Shown here in pieces: positions 43,194-51,415 of a DNA stretch of 64,000 nt. Every line of letters begins with the position of its first letter. Within the stretch, counting starts at the first letter, position 1. The position numbers and the translations under genes were made by a program. This stretch comes from Ancylobacter sp. WKF20. GTDB taxonomy: Bacteria > Pseudomonadota > Alphaproteobacteria > Rhizobiales > Xanthobacteraceae. The DNA is taken from contig NZ_CP121679.1 in the NCBI RefSeq assembly GCF_029760895.1, positions 2,604,001-2,668,000 of the forward strand, in the 5' to 3' direction. A model generated the notes under the pieces. That model saw nothing but the letters and a program-made list of their open reading frames with translations. It made no database searches and had not been told where the DNA came from.

Positions 43194-44317
43194 AGCGCCT
43201 CCTCGCCGCCACCCTGCTGGTGCTCGCCGGCCTCGCCAGCGCCAGCGCCGCGACGCGCATCAAGGACGTGTCCTCGGTGCAGGGCGTGCGCGAGAACCAG
43301 CTCATCGGCTATGGCCTCGTCATCGGCCTGCAGGGCACGGGCGACACGCTGCGCAACTCGCCCTTCACCGAGCAGGCCATGCAGTCCATGCTCGACCGGC
43401 TCGGCATCAGCACGCGCGGCATTCCGCTGCGCGCGCGCAACGTCGCCGCCGTCGCCGTCACCGCCGACCTGCCGGCCTTCGCCGGCGTCGGCTCGCGCAT
43501 CGACATCAACGTCGCCTCGATGGGCGATGCCACCTCGCTGCGCGGCGGCACGCTGCTGCTCACCCCGCTCACCGCCGCCGACGGGCAGACCTATGCGGTG
43601 GCGCAGGGCCAGCTCGCCGTCACCGGCTTCACCGCCGAGGGCCAGGCCGAGAGCATCACCCAGGGCATTCCCACCGCCGCCCGCATTCCCAATGGCGCGC
43701 TGGTGGAAAAGCCCGCGCCCGGCGTGCTGAACGAGCTGACCAGCTTCGTGCTCGAGCTGAACAACCCGGATTTCGCCACCGCCGCCCGCGTCGCCGACGT
43801 CATCAATGCCCGCTTCGGCAAGATGAAGTTCGACTATGGCAAGCTTGGCGGCCCCAACAAGCCGCTCGCCCAGGAGCGCGACCTGCGCAGCGTCGTGGTC
43901 CAGCGCCCGCCGCAGATGAACCCCGCCCGCTTCCTCGCCATGATCGGCGACCTGCCGATCGAGCCGGACACCCCCGCCCGCGTGGTGGTGGACCAGCGCT
44001 CCGGCACGGTGGTGATCGGGCGCAATGTGAAGATCTCCACCGTCGCCGTTACCCAGGGCAACCTCACGGTGCGCGTCACCGAGACGCCCGAAGTCTCCCA
44101 GCCCGCCCCCTTCTCCGACGGCGAGACCGTCGTGGTGCCGCGTACCGATATCGGCATCGAGCAGGATGGCGGCTATCTCGCCGTCGTGCGGGGCCCCGAT
44201 TTGGAGACCCTCGTGCAAGGTCTGAACCGTATGGGAATGAGGCCGACGGACATTATCGCTGTCCTTCAGGCGATCAAGACCTCCGGCGCGCTGCAAGCGG
44301 ACCTGGTGGTCCAGTAA
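43190..44317 (+). CDS. flgI: Flagellar P-ring protein FlgI
   Basis: A 375-residue P-ring subunit with signal peptide MKRLLAATLLVLAGLASASA and the family core ATRIKDVSSVQGVRENQLIGYGLVIGLQGTGDTLRNSPFTEQ, ending in DLETLVQGLNRMGMRPTDIIAVLQAIKTSGALQADLVV. Full length. Confidence 0.97.
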   Translation: MKRLLAATLLVLAGLASASAATRIKDVSSVQGVRENQLIGYGLVIGLQGTGDTLRNSPFTEQAMQSMLDRLGISTRGIPLRARNVAAVAVTADLPAFAGVGSRIDINVASMGDATSLRGGTLLLTPLTAADGQTYAVAQGQLAVTGFTAEGQAESITQGIPTAARIPNGALVEKPAPGVLNELTSFVLELNNPDFATAARVADVINARFGKMKFDYGKLGGPNKPLAQERDLRSVVVQRPPQMNPARFLAMIGDLPIEPDTPARVVVDQRSGTVVIGRNVKISTVAVTQGNLTVRVTETPEVSQPAPFSDGETVVVPRTDIGIEQDGGYLAVVRGPDLETLVQGLNRMGMRPTDIIAVLQAIKTSGALQADLVVQ

Positions 44318-44405
44318 TCCGCGGCCGGCCCCCGGGCCGACCGCTCAGCCATCGCCCAGCCTGCCGACTGGTCTGTCGCCGCCACACAATCGAGGAGCCA
44401 CGCCC

Positions 44406-45179
44406 ATGAGCATCGTGACCGTTCTGTCGCACCTGTTCATCTTCATCCTCGGCGGAGCCTTCGGCCTCGTCTCGGCGGCGCTGTGTTTCGCCAACCGCCA
44501 TTCGGTCGGGGACGAGGAAGGCTGGGGCGGGCAGGAGCCGGTCCCGGTCCCCGTGCGCTCCCGCCGGCCGGTCCACCTGCCGACGCGCGGCTTCAGCGGC
44601 CGGGGCAGCTCTTTTCTGATCCTCATCGGCCTGACTGTCCCCCTCACTGCACTGACACTCCACGAGGGCCGGACCGAAGCCGCCGCCAAACCCGCCGCGC
44701 CGGTACAGGCGCTGCCGGCCCAGGCGCCGGTTCCGTCGGTGCCGATGCCGTCCAATCTGAGCAACACCGAGCAGTACTGCGCCAGCCTCATCGACACCGC
44801 CCGCGACGCCCGCTTCGCCCGCCAGAAGGCGTCGATCGAGGCGATGGAGAAGGATCTCGATGAGCGCATCGCGCAGCTCGAGGCCAAGCGCGCCGAATAT
44901 GAGAAGTGGTTGACGCGCCGCGAGGAATTCCTGCGCAAGGCAGATGAATCGGTGATCGCCGTGATCTCCCAGATGCGCCCGGACGCCGCCGCCGCCCAGC
45001 TCACCGTGATGGGCGACGACCCGGCCGCGGCGATCCTGGCCAAGCTCAACCCGCGCGTCGCCAGCGCCATCATGAACGAGATGGACTCCACCCGCGCCGC
45101 CCGCCTCACCGGCGTCATGGTCGGCATCGCCAAGCGGGCCAATGAGGCGAAGGCCGCGAGCCAGGGCAAATCGTCATGA
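44406..45179 (+). CDS. motE: MotE-like protein with coiled coil and MgtE_N-type domain
   Basis: A 257-residue protein with two hydrophobic segments (residues 5-27 and 69-85), a coiled coil about 135-180 (DARFARQKASIEAMEKDLDERIAQLEAKRAEYEKWLTRREEFL) and a C-terminal MgtE_N-like domain (MRPDAAAAQLTVMGDDPAAAILAKLNPRVASAIMNEMD). In Sinorhizobium MotE is the periplasmic chaperone of MotC; motC is present here at 52732. Placement between flgI and flgH is usual in Rhizobiales. Stop overlaps flgH as ATGA. Confidence 0.82.
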   Translation: MSIVTVLSHLFIFILGGAFGLVSAALCFANRHSVGDEEGWGGQEPVPVPVRSRRPVHLPTRGFSGRGSSFLILIGLTVPLTALTLHEGRTEAAAKPAAPVQALPAQAPVPSVPMPSNLSNTEQYCASLIDTARDARFARQKASIEAMEKDLDERIAQLEAKRAEYEKWLTRREEFLRKADESVIAVISQMRPDAAAAQLTVMGDDPAAAILAKLNPRVASAIMNEMDSTRAARLTGVMVGIAKRANEAKAASQGKSS

Positions 45180-45892
45180 GACTGCTCCTCCTGCCGCTCG
45201 CCGCCCTCGGGCTAAGCGCTTGCCAGACCAACAAATATGACAGTCTGGCCAACGGCCCGTCGCTCACGCCGGTCGGCTATGGCATCCAGGCGCAGGCGGA
45301 TCCGATCCCGATGGCCTACCCGCCACCGCCCTCGCGCAGCTTCGCCTCGACCTGGGACCAGGGCAGCCAGAGCCTCTACCGCAGCATCCGCGCCACCAAG
45401 GTCGGCGACACGCTGAAGGTCGACATCTCGCTCGACGACAAGGCCGAATTCGACAACGAGACCGGCCGCTCGCGCAAATCCGCGCAGGATGCGGGGCTCG
45501 ATATCGGTGCCGGCGCCGAGGGTTACGGCTGGGCCGGCGGCTATGGCTCGGCCACCGGCTCGCTGACCATGAAGTCGGACACCGAAGCCAAGGGCAAGGG
45601 CTCCATCGACCGCTCCGAGAAGCTGCGCCTCTCGGTCGCCGTGGTGGTCACCGAGGTGCTGCCGAACGGCAACCTGATGATTCGGGGCTCGCAGGAGATC
45701 CTGGTGAACTACGAAGTCCGCGTGCTGACGATCGCCGGCATGGTGAACCCGCTGGATATCACCGGCGGCAACCAGATCGCCTATGACCGGATCGCCGAAG
45801 CCCGCATTTCCTACGCCGGCCGCGGCCGGCTCAACGACGTCCAGCAGCCGGCCTGGGGCCAGCGCATCTACGACGCCGTCGTTCCTTTCTGA
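45176..45892 (+). CDS. flgH: Flagellar L-ring lipoprotein FlgH
   Basis: A 238-residue outer-membrane lipoprotein. Lipobox LSAC puts the lipid on C16. Family sequence includes SLYRSIRATKVGDTLKVDISLDDKAEFDNET and C-terminal EVLPNGNLMIRGSQEILVNYEVRVLTIAGMVNPLDI. Confidence 0.97.
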   Translation: MRLLLLPLAALGLSACQTNKYDSLANGPSLTPVGYGIQAQADPIPMAYPPPPSRSFASTWDQGSQSLYRSIRATKVGDTLKVDISLDDKAEFDNETGRSRKSAQDAGLDIGAGAEGYGWAGGYGSATGSLTMKSDTEAKGKGSIDRSEKLRLSVAVVVTEVLPNGNLMIRGSQEILVNYEVRVLTIAGMVNPLDITGGNQIAYDRIAEARISYAGRGRLNDVQQPAWGQRIYDAVVPF

Positions 45893-45918
45893 CGAACCAT
45901 CAACCGGCGGGGGCCACC

Positions 45919-46422
45919 ATGGCACAGGCAGTCAAGGCAGAAGGCAAAGGCGGGGGCGGCAAGCTCGGTGTGATCCTGGCGCTCAGCGTCCTGACACTCC
46001 TAGCCGCCGCCGGTGGTGGTGGTCTCGGCATCCAACTCGCCTCCACGGTCGAGAAGGCCGTGACGGAGAAGGCGAAGGAGCAGGAAGCGGCCGAGCCCGA
46101 AAAGCCGCCGCTGCGCTACTCCAACCCCGAAATGATGATGGAAAGCCTCAAGCCCATCGTCTCCAACCTCGCCGCGCCGAGCAGCACCTTCGTGCGCATC
46201 GAGGCCTCGATCATCTACAAGAACGGCTCGCTGCCCAACCCACAGATCGCCGCCGCGCAGATCCGCGAGGATGTGATGGCGTATCTGCGCACCATCCCGC
46301 TGAGCCAGCTCGAAGGCCCGAGCGGCCTTATTCACCTGCGCGAAGACCTCAATGAGCGCGCCCGCATGCGCTCGGAAGGTCACGTCGAGGAACTGGTGAT
46401 CGAAACGCTGGTGGTGCAATGA
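45919..46422 (+). CDS. fliL: Flagellar basal body-associated protein FliL
   Basis: A 167-residue single-pass protein: one membrane helix (LGVILALSVLTLLAAAGGGGLGIQLA) and a periplasmic stomatin-like domain (NLAAPSSTFVRIEASIIYKNGSL, REDLNERARMRSEGHVEELVIETLVVQ). It supports stator function. Stop overlaps fliP as ATGA. Confidence 0.94.
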   Translation: MAQAVKAEGKGGGGKLGVILALSVLTLLAAAGGGGLGIQLASTVEKAVTEKAKEQEAAEPEKPPLRYSNPEMMMESLKPIVSNLAAPSSTFVRIEASIIYKNGSLPNPQIAAAQIREDVMAYLRTIPLSQLEGPSGLIHLREDLNERARMRSEGHVEELVIETLVVQ

Positions 46423-47180
46423 CACCGCGCAAACTTGTCGGCGGGCTGGCGCTCCTTGCCGGCCTCGTCTTCGCCATGCCTGCGCTCGCCCAGCAGACGC
46501 CGAGCCTGTCGGAGCTTCTGAACGAAGCCGGCGGCGGGGCCGCCTCGGGCCGCATGGTGCAGATGATCGCCCTGCTCACCGTGCTGTCGCTGGCGCCGGG
46601 CCTGCTCATCATGGTGACGAGCTTCACCCGCATCGTCATCGCCCTGTCTTTCCTGCGCTCGGGTCTCGGCCTGCAATCGACACCGGCGAACCTGGTGCTG
46701 ATCTCGCTGTCGCTGTTCATGACCTTCTACGTCATGGGCCCGACCTTCGACCGCGCCTGGAAGGACGGCATCCAGCCGCTGACCGCCAACGAGATTTCCG
46801 AGCAGGAGGCGCTGACGCGCGTCGCCGCCCCGTTCCGCGAGTTCATGCTCTCGCAGGTCCGGCCGAAGGATCTCCAGACCTTCGCCGATCTTGCCGCCGC
46901 CAATGGACAGGCCGCCACAAGCACCGCGCCCGAAGATGTCGAGCTGCGCATCCTGATCCCGGCCTTCATGATCTCCGAGCTGCGCCGCGGCTTCGAAATC
47001 GGCTTCCTGATCATGCTGCCTTTTCTCATCATCGACATGATCGTGGCGACGCTGGTCATGTCCATGGGCATGATGATGATGCCGCCGGCGGTGATCGCGC
47101 TGCCGTTCAAGATCCTCTTCTTCATCCTGATTGATGGCTGGAACCTGCTGGTCGGCGGGCTGGTGCGTTCCTTCTATTAG
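46419..47180 (+). CDS. fliP: Flagellar export gate protein FliP
   Basis: A 253-residue gate protein with a cleavable signal (ending near PALAQQ) and four membrane helices. The family signature TSFTRIVIALSFLRSGLGLQSTPANLVLISLSLFMTFYVM and the C-terminal MGMMMMPPAVIALPFKILFFILIDGWNLLVGGLVRSF are intact. Last gene before a terminator. Confidence 0.97.
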   Translation: MTPRKLVGGLALLAGLVFAMPALAQQTPSLSELLNEAGGGAASGRMVQMIALLTVLSLAPGLLIMVTSFTRIVIALSFLRSGLGLQSTPANLVLISLSLFMTFYVMGPTFDRAWKDGIQPLTANEISEQEALTRVAAPFREFMLSQVRPKDLQTFADLAAANGQAATSTAPEDVELRILIPAFMISELRRGFEIGFLIMLPFLIIDMIVATLVMSMGMMMMPPAVIALPFKILFFILIDGWNLLVGGLVRSFY

Positions 47181-47216
47181 CGAGTAGTCGGCAAGGGCCC
47201 GAGGGCGCCTTCCGGG

Positions 47217-47250
47217 GGGCGGTTCGCGCAGGCGGACCGCCCTTTTTCTT
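47217..47250 (+). terminator. Rho-independent terminator after fliP
   Basis: Stem GGGCGGT (47217-47223) with ACCGCCC (47236-47242), followed directly by TTTTTCTTT. It ends the long plus-strand flagellar run that begins at motA or flgB. Confidence 0.85.
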
Positions 47251-47273
47251 TGGCCGCGCGCCGGGAATTTCCA

Positions 47274-47341
47274 TGGCGTCCGCACTGCAAGCTTCGCGCA
47301 AGCCCGCCATGCGAGGGTCACGCCATGGCAGATTGACTGCT
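47274..47341 (+). promoter_or_regulatory. fliC upstream region: two sigma-54-like elements and the flagellar GCAAG motif
   Basis: TGGCGTCCGCACTGCA (47274-47289) and TGGCAGATTGACTGCT (47326-47341) both have the GG-N10-GC spacing of sigma-54 promoters with TGG and TGC[A/T] ends, 52 bp apart. Between them GCAAGCTTCGCGCAAGC (47287-47303) matches the GCAAG motif of other flagellar operons. The remaining leader to the fliC ATG is about 137 nt, long enough for FlbT action. The stretch 47251-47478 holds no gene. Functional use of either element is inference. Confidence 0.45.
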
Positions 47342-47478
47342 GGCCCCCAGGTGGGCCCGCAGGTGAGGCCGCCCCGAGTGGGGCCTCCGCCAAAGGCATG
47401 ATGCCGCTTCTGCCATGCCGGTTTCAGCCCGGTATGTCCCCTTGAAACCTCTATCTCCACACAAAGGGACATTTCGTC

Positions 47479-48732
47479 ATGACCAGCCTGATGACCAACA
47501 CCTCCTCGATGGTTGCCCTGCAGACCCTGCGGACGATCAACTCGAGCCTCGACCAGACCAACAACCGCGTCTCCACCGGTCTCCGCGTCAATTCGGCGTC
47601 CGACAACGCGGCTTATTGGTCGATCGCCACGACGACCCGCTCCGACAACGGTGCGCTCGGCGCGGTGAAGGACTCCCTCGGCCTCGCCAAGTCTTCGGTT
47701 GATACCGTCAACACCGGTCTCGATACCGTTCGCACGGCGCTGCAGAAGGTGAAGGAAAAGCTCATCACGGCCGCGTCCCCGGACGCCGACCGCGCCAAGC
47801 TGCAGACCGAAATCGGCAGCCTGCTGAACGAGCTGAAGAACAACGCGCAGAGCACGGTCATCTCCGGCAGCAACTGGCTGGCGGTCGACTCGAGCGCGGC
47901 GAACTACAATGCCACCAAGGCGGTGGTCGCGTCGTTCTCCCGCACCGGCGATTCGGTGCAGGTCGACACGATCGACATCGACACCAGCGCGTTCAAGCTG
48001 CTCGATGACAACTCCACCGTTCACACCGCGGTTGACGCCGCCGTGACCACCGCGTCGGCGACCTACACCACCGCGGCCACCACGGCGACGACCACCTACA
48101 CCACGGCCAAGACCACGGCGACCACCGCCTACGACACGGCGATTGGTACCGCGGATACGACCTTCGCTGGTAGCGCCATGGACGCCGCGGCTGTTGCCGC
48201 CCGTGATGCCGCCTACGCGACGGCCAAGAACACCCGCGACGCCGCCTTTGCCACCGCGGAAACCGCGAAGAAGACGGCTCTCGACGGCGCGGTTCTCGCG
48301 CTGAAGAACTCGCTGGGCGCCTCGGGTACCGATAGCCTCGGCATCCTCGACAAGTCCCGCGTGGCCGCCACCGACAGCGGTACCGCCACCGTCAGCTCGA
48401 TCATGGACATTGATGTCTCGTCCCTGACCTCGAGCCAGGCCGACCTCGACAAGATCGCGAACTACACCTCGATCGTCGACGCCGCCCTGAGCGACCTGAC
48501 CGACGCGTCGACGAGCCTCGGCTCGACGGCCAGCCGCATCGAGTCGCAGACGAACTTCGTGCAGGCTCTTCAGGACGCCAACAACCGCGCCATCGGCGCT
48601 CTTGTTGACGCGAACATGGAAGAGGAGTCGACCCGTCTGAAGGCGCTGCAGACCCAGCAGCAGCTCGCCGTTCAGTCGCTCGGTATCGCCAATTCCAGCT
48701 CGCAGAGCGTGCTCAGCCTCTTCCGCGGCTGA
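47479..48732 (+). CDS. fliC: Flagellin with an 11-residue-repeat insert
   Basis: A 417-residue flagellin, the only one in the window. Conserved ends are present: N-terminal NTSSMVALQTLRTINSSLDQTNNRVSTGLRVNSASDNAAYW and C-terminal FVQALQDANNRAIGALVDANMEEESTRLKALQTQQQLAVQSLGIANSSSQSVLSLFRG. The variable centre (residues 184-270) is Ala/Thr-rich and built of 11-residue units, predicted to be helical. The gene is monocistronic, with its own promoter region and terminator. No Cys. Likely regulated by FlbT/FlaF. Confidence 0.97.
   Translation: MTSLMTNTSSMVALQTLRTINSSLDQTNNRVSTGLRVNSASDNAAYWSIATTTRSDNGALGAVKDSLGLAKSSVDTVNTGLDTVRTALQKVKEKLITAASPDADRAKLQTEIGSLLNELKNNAQSTVISGSNWLAVDSSAANYNATKAVVASFSRTGDSVQVDTIDIDTSAFKLLDDNSTVHTAVDAAVTTASATYTTAATTATTTYTTAKTTATTAYDTAIGTADTTFAGSAMDAAAVAARDAAYATAKNTRDAAFATAETAKKTALDGAVLALKNSLGASGTDSLGILDKSRVAATDSGTATVSSIMDIDVSSLTSSQADLDKIANYTSIVDAALSDLTDASTSLGSTASRIESQTNFVQALQDANNRAIGALVDANMEEESTRLKALQTQQQLAVQSLGIANSSSQSVLSLFRG
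48028..48288 (+). repeat. 33-bp repeat tract inside fliC (hendecads)
   Basis: Encodes flagellin residues 184-270. Aromatic residues fall at 196, 207, 218 and 229 (TYTTAATTATT, TYTTAKTTATT, AYDTAIGTADT, TFAGSAMDAAA), then at 246 and 257 after a 6-residue shift (RDAAYATAKNT, RDAAFATAETA). The 11-residue spacing corresponds to 33 bp at DNA level. Confidence 0.8.
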
Positions 48733-48784
48733 TGACGGGGCTTCGGCCCTCCTAAGTGTGTCTCCCGCCGTTCGCGGCGCAACT

Positions 48785-48825
48785 GGCCACGCTCCCGCCC
48801 CCGGAGCGTGGCCTTTCTTTTTTAC
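48785..48825 (+). terminator. Rho-independent terminator of fliC
   Basis: Perfect 11-bp stem GGCCACGCTCC (48785-48795) with GGAGCGTGGCC (48803-48813), 7-nt loop, followed by TTTCTTTTTT. One of the strongest terminators in the window, as expected for an abundant message. Confidence 0.92.
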
Positions 48826-48922
48826 GGCCCGCCGCCGCCTCGCCTCCCGACGGCCGCGCCACGCAATCTCCAGGCAAGCTCGCCGGCGCATGGTGTCCTC
48901 GGGCAGTCGGTGTACCCCAGCC

Positions 48923-48938
48923 CGGCACTGCCCTTGCG
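48923..48938 (+). promoter_or_regulatory. Sigma-54-like promoter upstream of fliF
   Basis: cGGCACtgcccTTGCg has the exact GG-N10-GC spacing and both GGCAC (-24) and TTGC (-12) of sigma-54 promoters. It lies about 158 bp before the fliF ATG in a 363-nt gene-free stretch (48733-49095), which otherwise holds the fliC terminator and a GC-rich leader. CCAGCCCGG, the first half of the flagellar motif, overlaps it at 48917-48925. Confidence 0.5.
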
Positions 48939-49000
48939 CGGCACCCCGCGCCGACCCGCGTTGAACCCACGCCCCCCGGGAACGACGCGACCGTCGAAGC

Positions 49001-49031
49001 TGACGCCCCGGGCCCCCGCCCCGGGGCGTCA
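49001..49031 (+). other. GC-rich hairpin in the fliF leader
   Basis: Perfect 11-bp stem TGACGCCCCGG (49001-49011) with CCGGGGCGTCA (49021-49031) and a 9-nt loop, downstream of the sigma-54-like element and 64 nt before the ATG. A smaller dyad CCGCCATGATGGCGG follows at 49053-49067. No T-run, so an RNA-structure role rather than termination is likely. Confidence 0.55.
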
Positions 49032-49095
49032 CGCCGCGAGACCAAGGAACTGCCGCCATGATGGCGGGAGATAGCGGGGATGGAGCGGATAGCCG

Positions 49096-50745
49096 ATGAT
49101 CGGTGGCCAGCAGATCGAGATGCTCTTGAGCAACCTGCGCCAGCTTGGTGCGCGGCGCCTCATCGCGCTCGGCCTCATCGGCCTGACCGTCCTCGCCGCC
49201 ATCTCCCTTGGGGCCTATTTCCTCAGCCGCCCGGCCACCGAGACGCTTTACGCCAACCTCAACCGCGAGGATGTCACCCGCATCGGCGGGGCCCTCAAGG
49301 ATGCCGGCGTCACCTTCGATGTGAACTCCGACGGCACCGCCGTGCTGGTGGCGCCCGCCGATACGGCCCGCGCCCGCATGCTGCTGGCCGAGAAGGGCCT
49401 GCCGCAGAGCTCCAGCTCCGGCTATGAGCTGTTCAACGACATGAACTCGCTCGGCCTGACCTCCTTCATGCAGGAGATCACCAAGGTCCGCGCGCTCGAG
49501 GGCGAGCTCGCCCGCACCATCCAGACGATGAAGGGCGTCAAGGCCGCCCGCGTGCACATCGTGCTGCCCGATCGCGGCTCCTTCCGCCGCGAGCAGCAGC
49601 AGGCCTCCGCCTCCGTCGTCATCCGCACCGAGGCCGCCGCCGACGCCTCCAGCGCCGACGCCATCCGCCATCTCGTCGCCGCGGCCCTGCCCGGCATGAA
49701 GATGGACTCGGTCACCGTCCTCAACACCGAAGGCGCCGTGCTCGCGGCGGGCGACGATCCGTCCAACGCCGCCGGCGGCAAGAAGGCGCTGCTTCAGGAC
49801 CAGGTGAACCGCGACACCGAGGCCAAGATCCGCCGCGCCCTCACGCCCTATCTCGGCATCGACAATTTCCAGATCAGCGTCTCCTCGCGGCTCGACACCG
49901 ACCGCGTGACGATGAACGAGACGACCTTCGATCCCGCCTCCAAGACCGAGCGCTCGGTGCGTGTCATCAAGGAGACCGGCACCTCGCAGAACCGCTCGCA
50001 GCAGCAGGCCACCTCCGTCCAGCAGAACATCCCGCAGCAGCAGGCGGGCGGCGCAGGCGGTGCGGGCAACAATTCCAATGAAGAGAACAACCGCCGCGAG
50101 GAACTGACCAATTTCGAAATCTCCTCGCGCAGCACCGAGACGGTGCGCGAGGGCTTCACGGTCGAGAACCTGTCCATCGCCATCCTGGTCAATCGTGAGC
50201 GGCTGGTCGCGGCGGGCGACGCCAAGGAAGCGGTGCCGCTGGAGACGCAAATCTACGAGATCGAGCAGCTCGCGGGCGCCGCCGCCGGCTTCGACAAGGC
50301 GCGCGGCGACAAGCTCAAGGTCTCCGCCGTCGCCTTCGCCGCCGGCAATGGCGAGCTGGAGCCGGTTCCCCCGCTGAGCTGGACCGACGTGATGATGCGC
50401 CAGGCCGGCACGCTGGTGAACGCCGCCACCATCCTCATCGTCGCCGCTCTGCTCATCTGGTTCGGCCTGAAGCCGGCGGTGCGCGCCATCGTCGCCCGTC
50501 CGGAAGAAGCCGAAGCCATCGAGGCCGCCATGCTGGCCGGCCCCGGCAGCCTTGCCGCCGGCGAGCTTCCCGCACCGGAAGGCAGCGGCACCCCTGGCGT
50601 GATCGAGCCGGTGAACCTCATCGAGGATCTCACCAGCAAGATGAACCGCTCGCCGCAGAAGCGGCTGGAACAGATCGTCGAGTTCGATGAGGAGCAGGCC
50701 GCCGCCATCCTCCGGCAGTGGCTGCAGCAGGAGGTTCGTGCCTGA
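49096..50745 (+). CDS. fliF: Flagellar MS-ring protein FliF
   Basis: A 549-residue ring protein with two membrane helices (about 18-38 and 430-455). Family parts: LYANLNREDVTRIGGALKDAGVTFDV, EGELARTIQTMKGVKAARVHIVLPDRGSFRREQQQASASVVI and a C-terminal FliG-binding tail (SPQKRLEQIVEFDEEQAAAILRQWL). GGAGCGG lies 6 nt before ATG 49096. It opens the fliF-fliH-motB-motC-fliK operon. Confidence 0.97.
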   Translation: MIGGQQIEMLLSNLRQLGARRLIALGLIGLTVLAAISLGAYFLSRPATETLYANLNREDVTRIGGALKDAGVTFDVNSDGTAVLVAPADTARARMLLAEKGLPQSSSSGYELFNDMNSLGLTSFMQEITKVRALEGELARTIQTMKGVKAARVHIVLPDRGSFRREQQQASASVVIRTEAAADASSADAIRHLVAAALPGMKMDSVTVLNTEGAVLAAGDDPSNAAGGKKALLQDQVNRDTEAKIRRALTPYLGIDNFQISVSSRLDTDRVTMNETTFDPASKTERSVRVIKETGTSQNRSQQQATSVQQNIPQQQAGGAGGAGNNSNEENNRREELTNFEISSRSTETVREGFTVENLSIAILVNRERLVAAGDAKEAVPLETQIYEIEQLAGAAAGFDKARGDKLKVSAVAFAAGNGELEPVPPLSWTDVMMRQAGTLVNAATILIVAALLIWFGLKPAVRAIVARPEEAEAIEAAMLAGPGSLAAGELPAPEGSGTPGVIEPVNLIEDLTSKMNRSPQKRLEQIVEFDEEQAAAILRQWLQQEVRA

Positions 50746-51413
50746 TGCATATGCTGATCGGTCATCTTCCCGACTTCTCGCACAGCATGCCCCGCCGTCC
50801 GGGCACCGAGGCGGCCAAGGACGTTCCTCCCACGCCGCTCATCAAGCCCGCCGCGGCTCCGGCGATCGCCCCGCCCAAACCGGCCGTCAGCTCCGGACCC
50901 GATCTCGCGGCCATCGCCGCCCAGGCTGCGGCCGAGGGCCGTCGCGCTGGGGCGGCCGATGCCCGCGTCGAATTCGAGCGCCTGCGCACCGAGGATATGG
51001 CCCGCGCCGAGCAGCGCGTCGCCGAGGAGCGGCGGAACTGGATCGACTCGGAGAGCAACCGGCTCGCCGGTGCCATCGATTCCGGCCTGGAGGCGCTGCG
51101 CCAGGAACTCGCGCAGAGCCTCGCCCGCCTCATCAGCCCGTTCCTGCAGACCGCCGTGCGCGAGCGCGCCCTCATCGAGATGGCCGCCGTGATCAATGAC
51201 ACGCTGACCGGCAGCGACAACCCGGTGATGCGCGTGACCGGCTCGCCCGACCTGATCGACGAGCTGCGCACGCGGATCGACCCGCGCGCGCCCGTCAGCT
51301 TCGAGCCGGGCAGCCAGAGCGAAGTGATCGTCACGGTCGGGGCGACAACCCTTGAGACCCAGATGCAGGCATGGACGGCGCGGCTCGGTGCCGCCACCGC
51401 CGGAGACGAATAA
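50745..51413 (+). CDS. fliH: FliH-like stator of the export ATPase
   Basis: A 222-residue protein: Pro/Ala-rich N-terminus, a charged coiled coil (AAEGRRAGAADARVEFERLRTEDMARAEQRVAEERRNWIDSESNRLAGAI) and a C-terminal domain resembling FliH/V-ATPase E (ALIEMAAVINDTLTGSDNPVMRVTGSPDLIDELRTRI). It would tether FliI to the export gate. Starts at the TGATG overlap with fliF. FliH proteins diverge in Alphaproteobacteria; position supports the call. Confidence 0.82.
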   Translation: MHMLIGHLPDFSHSMPRRPGTEAAKDVPPTPLIKPAAAPAIAPPKPAVSSGPDLAAIAAQAAAEGRRAGAADARVEFERLRTEDMARAEQRVAEERRNWIDSESNRLAGAIDSGLEALRQELAQSLARLISPFLQTAVRERALIEMAAVINDTLTGSDNPVMRVTGSPDLIDELRTRIDPRAPVSFEPGSQSEVIVTVGATTLETQMQAWTARLGAATAGDE

Positions 51414-51415
51414 GA

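Noticed and set aside
48756..49074. Several 60-100 residue frames between fliC and fliF
   Set aside because: They cross the fliC terminator, are Arg/Pro-rich in every frame, and lack ribosome sites; the stretch is better read as terminator, promoter and leader.
47122..50250. 1042-residue open frame on the minus strand across flagellin and fliF
   Set aside because: It is antisense to fliC and fliF, has Arg/Gly-rich low-complexity sequence and matches no family; long antisense frames are expected in GC-rich coding DNA.
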